Assembly (NCBI RefSeq): GCF_021568775.1
Contig: NZ_JAKGSG010000002.1
Coordinates: forward strand, 1 to 61,659
Direction of reading: 5' to 3'
From: Antribacter soli
GTDB taxonomy: Bacteria > Actinomycetota > Actinomycetes > Actinomycetales > Cellulomonadaceae
DNA length: 61,659 bases
Each line of letters begins with the position of its first letter. Within the stretch, counting starts at the first letter, position 1. Of the stretch, positions 47,497-54,925 are shown one piece after another. A program made the translations under genes and the position numbers. Below the pieces are notes generated by a model, which saw only the letters and a list, made by a program, of their open reading frames with translations, ran no database searches and was not told where the DNA came from.

Positions 47497-48048
47497 ATGG
47501 CCACCCCTCTGCCCGCAGGCCTGACCGCCGGCGCCTACGAGATCGACCCGTCGCACAGCACGGCCTCCTTCACGGTGCGCCACGCGGGCATCGCGAAGGT
47601 CCGCGGCACCATCGCCCTCACGACCGGCAGCATCAGCGTCGGCGACGACCTCGAGTCGTCGTCCGTCAGCGCCGAGCTCGACGCCGCGTCCGTCAACACG
47701 GGCGACGCCAACCGCGACGGCCACCTCAAGAGCGCCGACTTCTGGCACGCCGAGGAGCGCCCGGTCTGGTCGTTCATCTCCAGCTCCATCACCGCCGACG
47801 GCGACGACTACGCGATCACCGGCGACCTGACGATCAACGGCGTCACCAAGACGGTCGAGCTCGAGACCGAGTTCGAGGGCACCGCGGTGGACCCGTTCGG
47901 CAACCCGCGCGCCGGCTTCTCGGCCGAGGTCGAGATCTCCCGCAAGGAGTTCGGCCTGACCTGGAACGCCGCCATCGAGGGCGGCGGCGTCCTGGTGGGC
48001 GACAAGGTCAAGATCGCGCTGGACATCTCCGCGATCAAGAAGGGCTGA
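47497..48048 (+). CDS. YceI family lipocalin-like protein
   Basis: Polyisoprenoid-binding YceI-type protein of 183 residues. ATG 47497 follows a perfect AAGGAG site. Family motifs are AYEIDPSHSTASFTVRHAG, NRDGHLKSADFW, then LTINGVTKTVELE and EISRKEFGLTWN. No signal peptide is visible, so it probably acts in the cytoplasm. The family binds long isoprenoids, which would fit a cell rich in menaquinone and polyprenyl lipids. It is probably repressed by the neighbouring MarR protein. Confidence 0.93.
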   Translation: MATPLPAGLTAGAYEIDPSHSTASFTVRHAGIAKVRGTIALTTGSISVGDDLESSSVSAELDAASVNTGDANRDGHLKSADFWHAEERPVWSFISSSITADGDDYAITGDLTINGVTKTVELETEFEGTAVDPFGNPRAGFSAEVEISRKEFGLTWNAAIEGGGVLVGDKVKIALDISAIKKG

Positions 48049-48072
48049 CCTCAGCCCCACCCCACCCGCAAA

Positions 48073-48136
48073 CGCTGTGGGCGGAGTAAGTGCCGGGTTC
48101 CGCGCTCCGGACCCGGCACTTACTCCGCCCACAGCG
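48073..48136. repeat. palindromic repeat element, copy B
   Basis: A 26-base arm (48073-48098, beginning CGCTGTGGGCGGAG and ending AAGTGCCGGGT) pairs perfectly with 48111-48136 around a 12-base loop. It matches the element inside menF (26099-26156) in arms, loop length and order. Here it lies between convergent genes, where it could also work as a terminator. Confidence 0.85.
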
Positions 48137-48146
48137 GTCGGGGGTG

Positions 48147-48222
48147 GTGCGGGCGGTCACGGGGGCCCCATCAGCCGCGTTCGTGGGTCGTGCGGCCGGT
48201 CACGGGTGCACGATCAGCCACG
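48147..48222. repeat. imperfect 33-bp direct repeat at the 3' end of the XRE-cupin gene
   Basis: 48147-48179 and 48190-48222 agree at 28 of 33 positions (GTGCGG-CGGTCACGGG core). The right copy is the last codons and stop of the regulator gene; the left copy reads as a decayed version (RLMGPP, stop) of the same C-terminus (WLIVHP, stop). Confidence 0.6.
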
Positions 48223-48793
48223 TCGCGACGGCCGGCCGCGGGCCCGCGTTGCGGATCCGGTGCGGCACCGAGCACGGGTAGCTGATCGAGTCGCCGGCCG
48301 CGAGCACGACGACGTCCTGGTCCAGCTCGACGGTGAGCTCGCCCGAGACGACGTTCCCGATCTCGTAGCCCTCGTGCTTGAAGAGGCCGACGTCGCCGAT
48401 CGTGGCCGTCACCCCGGGCGGGTACACCGACTCGAAGAAGTCGAGGCCCTGCGTGCGGTGCGGGGAGAGCCTCCGGAACGTGACCCCGCCGTCGAGCGTC
48501 ACGGGCGACGACTCCCAGGCCCGCGTGAGCGCGATGCCGGCGTGCTCCAGCTCGGACGCCCCTGTCCGCCGCTCGGACGTGGCGCCGGGCGCCTCGAAGA
48601 CCTCGGCCAGCGGCACGCCGAGCGCGTCGGTGATGGCGATCAGGCGGGCGACCGACGGCCGCATCACGTCCCGCTCGATCTGCGAGACGGCGCTCGCCGA
48701 GATGCCGAGCGCTTCGGCGAGGCTGCGTGCGGACATGCCGCGCGACTCGCGCAGGGCGCGAAGGCGGGCACCCAGGGACTGCTCCGTGGTCAC
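48200..48793 (-). CDS. XRE family regulator with C-terminal cupin domain
   Basis: Regulator of 197 residues from GTG 48793. The helix-turn-helix is at residues about 9-62 (LRALRESRGMSARSLAEALG, then ISASAVSQIERD). A cupin domain fills residues about 110-195 (FKHEGYEIGNVVSGELTVEL, SISYPCSVPHRI) and probably senses a small metabolite. It is divergent from the NCS1 transporter gene, with the racemase behind it, so it likely controls uptake and use of a hydantoin, purine or pyrimidine compound. Confidence 0.9.
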   Translation of the reverse strand: MTTEQSLGARLRALRESRGMSARSLAEALGISASAVSQIERDVMRPSVARLIAITDALGVPLAEVFEAPGATSERRTGASELEHAGIALTRAWESSPVTLDGGVTFRRLSPHRTQGLDFFESVYPPGVTATIGDVGLFKHEGYEIGNVVSGELTVELDQDVVVLAAGDSISYPCSVPHRIRNAGPRPAVATWLIVHP

Positions 48794-48832
48794 GGGCCGA
48801 TCCTACGAGCCCTTCGGAGCGCGACATGGCTG

Positions 48833-48893
48833 TTTACACGCGTGAAGTCATCACTGAACAAGAGCCTTACAGCCTGGTTACACGGGAGAAACC
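48833..48893. promoter_or_regulatory. candidate XRE-cupin operators
   Basis: TTTACACGCGTGAA (48833-48846) is nearly palindromic around ACGCGT. GGTTACACGGGAGAAACC (48876-48893) repeats the TTACACG half and has GGTT/AACC ends. Both lie between the divergent starts at 48793 and 48959, in a locally AT-richer stretch. Confidence 0.45.
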
Positions 48894-48958
48894 GGAGCCC
48901 AGGAGTTAACCCATAACTTCATGGCTACCACGGTCCCCTCTTCCGGAAGGCATCGCTC

Positions 48959-50593
48959 ATGACCGAGAACACCGAGGTCGCGGCCGCCACGGCGGCCGCC
49001 TCGCCCGCATCCCCGTCCGGCACGGCCGGCGACGACTTCTCCGCGCGCGAGGCCGACCTCGTCGAGGCCGCCGGGCATCCGGTGGGATCCGGCAACGTCA
49101 AGCCCGGCTACGACCCGCGCCTCGCCAACGAGGACCTCGCTCCGCTGCGCAAGCAGACCTGGTCCTCCTACAACATCTTCGCCTTCTGGATGTCCGACGT
49201 GCACAGCGTCGGCGGCTACATCACCGCGGGCAGCCTCTTCGCGCTCGGCATCGCGAGCTGGCAGGTCCTCCTTGCCCTGCTCGTCGGCATCGTGATCGTG
49301 CAGGTCTTCACCAACCTGGTCGCCAAGCCGAGCCAGAGCACCGGCGTGCCCTACCCCGTGATCAACCGGGCCGTGTTCGGCATCAAGGGCGCCAACATCC
49401 CGGCGATCATCCGCGGTCTCATCGCCGTCGCCTGGTACGGCGTCCAGACCTTCCTCGCGGCCGAGTCGCTCAACATCGTCTTCCTCAAGTTCGTGCCGGG
49501 CGCCGAGAACCTCATCGAGCCGTCCTTCCTCGGGCTGAGCGCCCTCGGGTGGATCTCGTACGCGATCCTCTGGTTCGCCCAGGCCGCGCTCTTCTGGAAC
49601 GGGATGGAGACCATCCGCAAGTTCATCGACTGGGCCGGCCCCGCGGTCTACGTCGTCATGATCGCGCTCGCCGTCTACCTGGTCTCCGAGGCCGGCTGGT
49701 CGAACATCAGCCTGAGCCTCGCGGAGGGGCCGGCGCTCAGCGGGTGGGAGCAGGTGGGCGTGTTCTTCACCGCCGTCGCGATCGTGGTCTCGTACTTCTC
49801 CGGGCCCATGCTGAACTTCGGCGACTTCGCGCGGTACGGCCGCTCGTTCTCCGCGGTGAAGAAGGGCAACCTGCTCGGGCTGCCGGTCAACTTCCTGTTC
49901 TTCTCGCTGCTGACCGTGATCACGGCCTCCGCGACGGTGCCCGTGTTCGGCGAGCTCCTCACCGACCCCATCAGCACGGTCGAGCGGATCGACACCCCGT
50001 TCGCGATCCTCCTCGGGGGCCTGACCTTCGTCACGGCCACCGTGGGCATCAACATCGTCGCCAACTTCATCTCGCCCGCGTTCGACTTCTCCAACGTGGC
50101 GCCGCAGAAGATCAGCTGGCGGGCCGGAGGCATGATCGCCGCCGTCGGCTCCGTGGTGCTGCTGCCGTGGAACTGGTACAACAACGCGGACGCGATCCAC
50201 TACACGCTCGGCGTGCTCGGCGCCCTCATCGGCCCGCTGTTCGGCATCCTCATCGCCGGCTACTACGTCGCGGCCCGTCAGCGCGTGCTCGTGGACGACA
50301 TGTTCACCATGTCGGAGTCCGGCGCCTACTGGTACTCGAAGGGGTACAACCGCAACAGCGTGCTCGCCATCGTCCTGGCGGGCGTGCCGACGGTGCTGCT
50401 CGCCATCGTGCCCAAGCTCGTCGCCGACCTCGGGTACCCGGACGTCTCGTGGATCGGCAACTTCACCTGGTTCATCGGGTGCGGCCTCGGCTTCCTCCTG
50501 TTCTGGTGGCTCGAGCGCCTGAGCCCGCAGGTCCCGAACCTCGAGGGAATCACCGAGGGCGTCGCCGACGGCGCCACGGGCACCGGCGCGTGA
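48959..50593 (+). CDS. NCS1 family nucleobase/hydantoin:cation symporter
   Basis: Transporter of 544 residues with about twelve membrane helices. The N-terminal region NEDLAPLRKQTWSSYNIFAFW and FWMSDVHSVGGY is the NCS1 signature around helix 1. GVPYPVINRAVFGIKGANIP and VAWYGVQTFLAAESL follow. The family imports uracil, cytosine, allantoin or benzyl-hydantoin with Na+ or H+. The racemase 13 bases downstream makes hydantoins or related ureides the likeliest substrate; the exact one cannot be read. Confidence 0.92.
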   Translation: MTENTEVAAATAAASPASPSGTAGDDFSAREADLVEAAGHPVGSGNVKPGYDPRLANEDLAPLRKQTWSSYNIFAFWMSDVHSVGGYITAGSLFALGIASWQVLLALLVGIVIVQVFTNLVAKPSQSTGVPYPVINRAVFGIKGANIPAIIRGLIAVAWYGVQTFLAAESLNIVFLKFVPGAENLIEPSFLGLSALGWISYAILWFAQAALFWNGMETIRKFIDWAGPAVYVVMIALAVYLVSEAGWSNISLSLAEGPALSGWEQVGVFFTAVAIVVSYFSGPMLNFGDFARYGRSFSAVKKGNLLGLPVNFLFFSLLTVITASATVPVFGELLTDPISTVERIDTPFAILLGGLTFVTATVGINIVANFISPAFDFSNVAPQKISWRAGGMIAAVGSVVLLPWNWYNNADAIHYTLGVLGALIGPLFGILIAGYYVAARQRVLVDDMFTMSESGAYWYSKGYNRNSVLAIVLAGVPTVLLAIVPKLVADLGYPDVSWIGNFTWFIGCGLGFLLFWWLERLSPQVPNLEGITEGVADGATGTGA

Positions 50594-50606
50594 GGCGGGC
50601 GCGACA

Positions 50607-51323
50607 GTGCTGATCCGCGTGATCAACCCCAACACCTCCCGGGCGATGACCGGCAAGATCGGTCGCACGGCCCGGGAGGTGGCGGGGCCCGGCGTCGAGA
50701 TCGAGGCGACGTGCCCCGCCCCCGGCGACGGCCCCGCCGCCGTCGAGAGCCACACCGACGAGGCGTGGGCCGCGCTCGCCGTGGCCCGCCAGGTCGCGGC
50801 GTCCCGCGCCGACGGGTTCGTCCTCGCCTGCTTCGGCGACCCGGGCCTGGACGCGGCCCGCGAGCTCACCCCGGCGCCCGTCGTGGGCATCGCCGAGGCG
50901 GCGATGCACGTCGCGACGCTGTCCGGCCGCACGTTCGCCGTCGTCACGACGCTCTCCCGGACGCTGGGCCGCGCTCACGACCTGGTGCGGCGCTACGGCT
51001 TCGATGACGCGTGCGTCGCGGCCTACGCCGCCGACGTGCCCGTGCTCGCCCTCGAGGACGCCGGCTCGGACGCCCACGAGGCGATCGCCGTGCTCTGCGA
51101 GCGCGCGGTCCGCGACGACGGCGCCGACACCGTGGTGCTCGGCTGCGCCGGCATGACCGACCTGTGCGCGGACCTCACGAAGCGCGCCGGGGTGCCGGTG
51201 ATCGACGGCGTCGCCGCGGCCGTCGGCCTGGTCTCCGGGATGGTCCGCATGGGGGTCGGGACGAGCAAGCGCGACGAGTACGCGAGGCCGCCGCGGCTCC
51301 CGCCGGGCGTGCCGGGGACCTAG
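50607..51323 (+). CDS. Asp/Glu/hydantoin racemase family protein
   Basis: Protein of 238 residues from GTG 50607 (VLIRVINPNTSRAM). The two catalytic cysteines of the family are in FVLACFGDPGL (about residue 75) and VLGCAGMTDL (about residue 180). The INPNTS start is the hallmark of hydantoin racemases. It lies in one operon with the NCS1 transporter. No hydantoinase or carbamoylase is present here, so hydrolysis must be encoded elsewhere. It ends 4 bases before the convergent rex gene. Confidence 0.88.
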   Translation: MLIRVINPNTSRAMTGKIGRTAREVAGPGVEIEATCPAPGDGPAAVESHTDEAWAALAVARQVAASRADGFVLACFGDPGLDAARELTPAPVVGIAEAAMHVATLSGRTFAVVTTLSRTLGRAHDLVRRYGFDDACVAAYAADVPVLALEDAGSDAHEAIAVLCERAVRDDGADTVVLGCAGMTDLCADLTKRAGVPVIDGVAAAVGLVSGMVRMGVGTSKRDEYARPPRLPPGVPGT

Positions 51324-51327
51324 GCGG

Positions 51328-51978
51328 CTACAGCGCCGCGGCGCGGGCCGCCGCGTGGAAGGCGAGGATCTGCAGCTCGCCGCCGACGTCGACCGAGCGG
51401 ACCACGACGTCGTCGGGCACCTGGAGCGCCAGCGGCGCGAAGTTGAGGATCTCCCGCACCCCGGCCCCGACCACGCGGTCCGCGACGTCCTGGGCCACGT
51501 GTGCCGGGGTCGCGAGCACCACCATCGAGACATCGTCGCGCGAGATCACCGCGGCCAGGTCGTCCACGTGCTCGACGACGTGCCCCGCGACACGCGTCCC
51601 CACGACCTCGGGCGAGGCGTCGAGCAGGGCCGCCACCTGGAAGCCGCGCGCCTCGTACCCGGAGTAGTTCGCGAGGGCATGCCCGAGGTTGCCGATGCCC
51701 ACGATCGCGAGCCGGTGCTCGGTCTCGAGGCCGAGGGCGACCGTGATGTAGGAGGCGAGCGACTCGACGTCGTACCCCACGCCGCGCGTGCCGAAGGACC
51801 CCAGGTAGGACAGGTCCTTGCGGAGCTGGGCGGAGCTGACACCCGACCGTTCGGCCAGCTCGGACGACGACGTCGTCGTCACCCCCTGGGCCGCGAGGTC
51901 GCGCAGTGCGCGCAGGTAGTAGGGCAGTCTCGCGACCGTTGCTCCCGGCACTGCGGCATCACTCGGCTCGCTCACCAT
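51328..51978 (-). CDS. rex: redox-sensing transcriptional repressor Rex
   Basis: NADH/NAD+ sensor of 216 residues from ATG 51978 (MVSEPSDAAVPG), after a GGGGAGGG ribosome site. The N-terminal winged helix contains ARLPYYLRALRDLAAQG, SSAQLRKDLSYLGSFGTRGVGY (read as SSAQLRKDLSYLGSFG). The C-terminal Rossmann domain has the NAD motif IVGIGNLGHALANY. High NADH releases Rex from TTGTGAAnnnnTTCACAA-type sites. A near-perfect site lies before the reductase-nuo operon at 24331. Elsewhere in actinobacteria rex is usually followed by hemA; here a convergent racemase gene follows. Confidence 0.96.
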   Translation of the reverse strand: MVSEPSDAAVPGATVARLPYYLRALRDLAAQGVTTTSSSELAERSGVSSAQLRKDLSYLGSFGTRGVGYDVESLASYITVALGLETEHRLAIVGIGNLGHALANYSGYEARGFQVAALLDASPEVVGTRVAGHVVEHVDDLAAVISRDDVSMVVLATPAHVAQDVADRVVGAGVREILNFAPLALQVPDDVVVRSVDVGGELQILAFHAAARAAAL

Positions 51979-52038
51979 GCGCACTCCCTCCCCATGACGA
52001 CGTCGTCCGGGCGACCCGTACACACACTCGTGGACAGA

Positions 52039-52272
52039 TCATGCCAGGCGGCGTGCCAGCCGCGCTGCATCCACGCGCCAGAAGCCCTGCTGGACGCCGT
52101 CGACCTCGACGACGGGGACGTACTCGCCGTACTTCTCCACGAGCGCCGGGTCGGTGTCGACGTCGACCTCGCGCCACGCGGTCCCCGCCGCAGCGCACAC
52201 CGAGGCCACGACCACGCGCGCGTCCTCGCACAGGTGGCAGCCCTCCCGCGTGTACAGCACCACTCTCTCCAC
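52039..52272 (-). CDS. glutaredoxin family protein
   Basis: Small thioredoxin-fold protein of 77 residues. The active site is CHLC in YTREGCHLCEDARV, and the cis-proline is in YGEYVPVVEVDG. It is 60 bases upstream of rex on the same strand and may be cotranscribed. The length matches the short actinobacterial glutaredoxin-like (DUF836-type) proteins. A thiol redox role is inferred from the motif. Confidence 0.88.
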   Translation of the reverse strand: MERVVLYTREGCHLCEDARVVVASVCAAAGTAWREVDVDTDPALVEKYGEYVPVVEVDGVQQGFWRVDAARLARRLA

Positions 52273-52361
52273 CGGGCCAGCGTACGTAACGGTGGCGGGA
52301 GCCCGGAGCGCGCGACCGACCGGCGGTCACCGTGGCGCGCGAAGCGCGTCCGCCGCGCGGA

Positions 52362-52367
52362 TATCGT
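52362..52367 (+). promoter_or_regulatory. -10-like hexamer of the HAD gene
   Basis: TATCGT is 7 bases before ATG 52375, and no ribosome site is present. Confidence 0.5.
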
Positions 52368-52374
52368 GTACCGC

Positions 52375-53166
52375 ATGTCGACGCCTACTCCGTCCGCCAC
52401 CGCGGCGTTCTTCGACGTCGACAACACGATCATCCGCGGCGCGAGCGCCTTCCACCTGGCCCGCGCCGCCTACCAGCGCCGGTTCTTCGGCACGCGGGAC
52501 CTCCTCAAGTTCGCCGTGATCCAGGCCCGCTACCTGCTGTTCGGGGAGTCGAGGGAGCAGATCGACGTGGTGCGCGAGCGCGCCCTGTCCCTCATCGCGG
52601 GCCGCTCGGTCGCCGAGGTCACCACGCTCGGCGAGGAGGTGTACGACACCGTCCTCGCGCTGCGGATCTTCCCCGGCACGCGCCGCCTGCTCGAGGAGCA
52701 CCTCGCCGCCGGCCACCAGGTGTGGCTCGTGACCGCGACGCCGGTCGAGATCGGCGCCCTCATCGCGCGACGCCTCGGCGCGACCGGCTGCCTCGGCACG
52801 ATCCCCGAGCACCGGGACGGCTTCTACACCGGCCGGCTCATGGGCGACCTCATGCACGGGGCCGCGAAGGGGCAGGCGGTGCGCGAGCTCGCCAAGAGGG
52901 AGGACCTCGACCTCACCGGGAGCTACGCCTACGGCGACTCGCTCAACGACCTGCCGATGATGCACTCCGTGGGGCACCCCTGCCCCATCAACCCGGACGG
53001 CCGGCTGCGCCGGCACGCACAGGAGGTGGGCTGGCCCATCCGCGAATTCCGGGGCCGAGGGCAGCGGAACGCCGGGCGCGGCCTGCGCACGGCCTCGTGG
53101 GCGGGCGCGGCGTGGGTGGCGGGGTTGGTGCTGCGGGCTCTGCGCCGTCGCCTCCGGGGGCGCTGA
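52375..53166 (+). CDS. HAD-IB family phosphatase
   Basis: Haloacid-dehalogenase-type hydrolase of 263 residues, starting MSTPTPSATAAFF. Motif I is FFDVDNTIIRG (nucleophile Asp, with Asn where many members have Gly). Motif II is the threonine in VWLVTATPVEIG, and motif III/IV are the lysine in GAAKGQAV and GDSLNDLPMM. Members act on phosphoserine or lysophosphatidic-type phosphoesters. The C-terminal ~40 residues contain a short hydrophobic stretch and an arginine-rich tail, so it may associate with the membrane. Confidence 0.88.
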   Translation: MSTPTPSATAAFFDVDNTIIRGASAFHLARAAYQRRFFGTRDLLKFAVIQARYLLFGESREQIDVVRERALSLIAGRSVAEVTTLGEEVYDTVLALRIFPGTRRLLEEHLAAGHQVWLVTATPVEIGALIARRLGATGCLGTIPEHRDGFYTGRLMGDLMHGAAKGQAVRELAKREDLDLTGSYAYGDSLNDLPMMHSVGHPCPINPDGRLRRHAQEVGWPIREFRGRGQRNAGRGLRTASWAGAAWVAGLVLRALRRRLRGR

Positions 53167-53190
53167 GCCCGACGAGCCCGGACGAACCGC

Positions 53191-53223
53191 GAGGGCCCGG
53201 CTCCTTGCGGAGTCCGGGCCCTC
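53191..53223. terminator. bidirectional hairpin between HAD and bS22 genes
   Basis: GAGGGCCCGGCTCC, loop TTGC, then GGAG, one bulged T and CCGGGCCCTC: a 14-bp stem between the convergent stops at 53166 and 53230. Confidence 0.7.
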
Positions 53224-53229
53224 GGCGGG

Positions 53230-53328
53230 TCACTTCTTGTTGCGGCGCTGGTGACGCGTCTTGCGAAGCAGCTTGCGGTGCTTCTTCTTGGCCATACGCT
53301 TGCGGCGCTTCTTGATGACGGAGCCCAT
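53230..53328 (-). CDS. small ribosomal protein bS22-type (AURKAIP1/COX24 domain)
   Basis: A 32-residue very basic protein, [20 protein letters not shown] continuing [12 protein letters not shown]. It is nearly the same as the 33-residue mycobacterial bS22, which sits in the 30S subunit near the decoding centre. The ATG at 53328 has GAGGA 5 bases upstream. Codons are fully consistent with a real gene despite its size. About 170 bases upstream remain free for its promoter. Confidence 0.92.
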   Translation of the reverse strand: MGSVIKKRRKRMAKKKHRKLLRKTRHQRRNKK

Positions 53329-53679
53329 AGGTCCTCACATTGTTCGATCGGTCGGCGGCGGCCCTGCTCCGGGCCGCTCGGCGAGATTGGTCCGCGGTTG
53401 GTCCGGGACGATGACATCGAGACGACGTCGGCCGACCAACACGAGAGGGAGTCCGTCCGCCAGAATACCCGCTCCGGCAGTCGGGCCAGTAATCGAGCGG
53501 CTCAGTCGTGTGGTCGGTCGCCTGAGCCTGCGACTCCGCTCCGGGCGGGTGCCTCGTTCCTCGGCCCCCACCCTGCGCTGCGCCTCCGGCTCAGTCGTGT
53601 GGTCGGTCGCCTGAGCCTGCGACTCCGCTCCGGGCGGGTGCCTCGTTCCTCGGCCCCCACCCTGCGCTGCGCCTCCGGC
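53329..53679. other. intergenic stretch with bS22 promoter region and tandem repeat
   Basis: No gene is seen here. The left half (53329-53500) is the leader and promoter region of the bS22 gene; a TATTCT on the minus strand near 53464 is a possible -10. The right half is the 89-bp tandem duplication described separately. Confidence 0.6.
53501..53678. repeat. 89-bp perfect tandem duplication at the acuC 3' end
   Basis: 53501-53589 and 53590-53678 are identical, and the first 10 bases (CTCAGTCGTG) recur a third time as the last codons and stop of acuC. The unit is GC-rich and carries CGAGGAACGAG on the minus strand, an 11-mer also in the loop of the inverted repeat at 58548. Confidence 0.9.
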
Positions 53680-54858
53680 TCAGTCGTGCAACGGGTCCAG
53701 GCCCAGGAGCGGGAACACCGCCCGGCGGGTTGCGGCGACTGCGCGGTCCACCGGGTCGGCCGGGTCGTACCCGTCCCGCCAGGGCCGCCAGTCCGGCGCG
53801 GCGACGCCGAGCGTCGCGGCAGGCTCGAGGCCCGACATCGCCTCGGCCACCGCGCGCCACGCCTCCGGCAGGGCCATGCCGTGCTCGAGGGGAGCGTGCG
53901 CCGCCTCGGCGACGAGCGCGGCCCAGGCGAGCGGGACGACGTCGACCACGGCGTAGCCGCCTCCGCCCAGCGCCACCCAGCGGCCCTGCGCGACGTCGTG
54001 CGCGAGCCTGTGCACCCAGGCCGCGGCGGTCCGCTGGGCGTCGACGTCGACGTCGAGGTGGGCCAGCGGGTCCAGCCCGTGCGTGTCGCACCCGTGCTGC
54101 GACACGACGGCCTGCGGCTCGAACGCACGCACCGCCGGCAGCACGACGGCGTCGATCGCCCGTAGCCACTGCCCGCCGTCGGTCCGGGCGGGCAGCGCGA
54201 CGTTCACCGCGGTGCCTTCTGCGAGCCCCGCGCCGCCGATGTCCGAGGCGTGCCCCGTCCCCGGGAACAGCGTGCGGCCCTCCTCGTGCACGGACACCGT
54301 GAGGACGCGCGGGTCGTCCCAGAACAGAGCCTCCACGCCGTCGCCGTGGTGCGCGTCGAGGTCCACGTAGGCGACGCGCTCGGCGCCGAGGTCGAGCAGG
54401 CGGCGGACCGCCGCCGCCGCGTCGTTGTAGATGCAGAAGCCCGACGCGGAGCCGCGCTGCGCGTGGTGCATGCCGCCCGCGACGTTGACGCCGTGCTGCA
54501 CGTCCCCGGACCAGACGGCGTCGGCGAGGTCGACGGAGCCCCCGAGCTGCCGCGCGGCCGCATCGTGCATCCCCAGGAAGATCGGGTTGTCCTCGGTGCC
54601 GAGGCCACGGGACTCGTCCGGGACGAGGCGCGTGCCGGCGGCGCGGACCGCGGCCACGTACTCGGGGTCGTGGACGGTCTGCACGACGGCGTCGCTCGCC
54701 ACGGGCGCGCCCGTCACCTCGATCCCCGGCGCGTCCAGGAGGCCGAGCTCCCGGACCAGCCGCATCGTGAGGTCGAGGCGGGCGGGTGCCATGGGATGCC
54801 CGGGCCCGAAGTCGTACTCGAGCAGCTCGGGGCTCCACACCAGCCGGGCGACGCGCAT
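53680..54858 (-). CDS. acuC: acetoin utilisation protein AcuC (histone deacetylase-like)
   Basis: Zinc-dependent deacetylase-fold protein of 392 residues from ATG 54858 (MRVARLVWSPELLEYDF). Key residues are present: the histidine pair in GGMHHAQRGSASGF, the metal ligands in VDLDAHHGDGV, and QHGCDTHGLDPLAH. GGGGYAVVDV closes the active site. In Bacillus AcuC deacetylates acetyl-CoA synthetase. Here there is no acs neighbour; the gene is divergent from trkH. A TACCGT hexamer 6 bases before the ATG fits leaderless expression. Confidence 0.93.
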   Translation of the reverse strand: MRVARLVWSPELLEYDFGPGHPMAPARLDLTMRLVRELGLLDAPGIEVTGAPVASDAVVQTVHDPEYVAAVRAAGTRLVPDESRGLGTEDNPIFLGMHDAAARQLGGSVDLADAVWSGDVQHGVNVAGGMHHAQRGSASGFCIYNDAAAAVRRLLDLGAERVAYVDLDAHHGDGVEALFWDDPRVLTVSVHEEGRTLFPGTGHASDIGGAGLAEGTAVNVALPARTDGGQWLRAIDAVVLPAVRAFEPQAVVSQHGCDTHGLDPLAHLDVDVDAQRTAAAWVHRLAHDVAQGRWVALGGGGYAVVDVVPLAWAALVAEAAHAPLEHGMALPEAWRAVAEAMSGLEPAATLGVAAPDWRPWRDGYDPADPVDRAVAATRRAVFPLLGLDPLHD

Positions 54859-54864
54859 GCCGTC

Positions 54865-54870
54865 ACGGTA
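54865..54870 (-). promoter_or_regulatory. -10-like hexamer of acuC
   Basis: TACCGT, then GACGGC, then ATG on the minus strand; it decides against a longer upstream start. Confidence 0.45.
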
Positions 54871-54925
54871 TCCGACGCGTGGCGTGGCAGGCTGGGGCAC
54901 CGTGAGCCGTGAGACAGGAGGCACG

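Noticed and set aside
52013-52038. Rex autoregulatory site upstream of rex
   Set aside because: The region before rex has no TTGTGA/TCACAA pair; only scattered CACACA.
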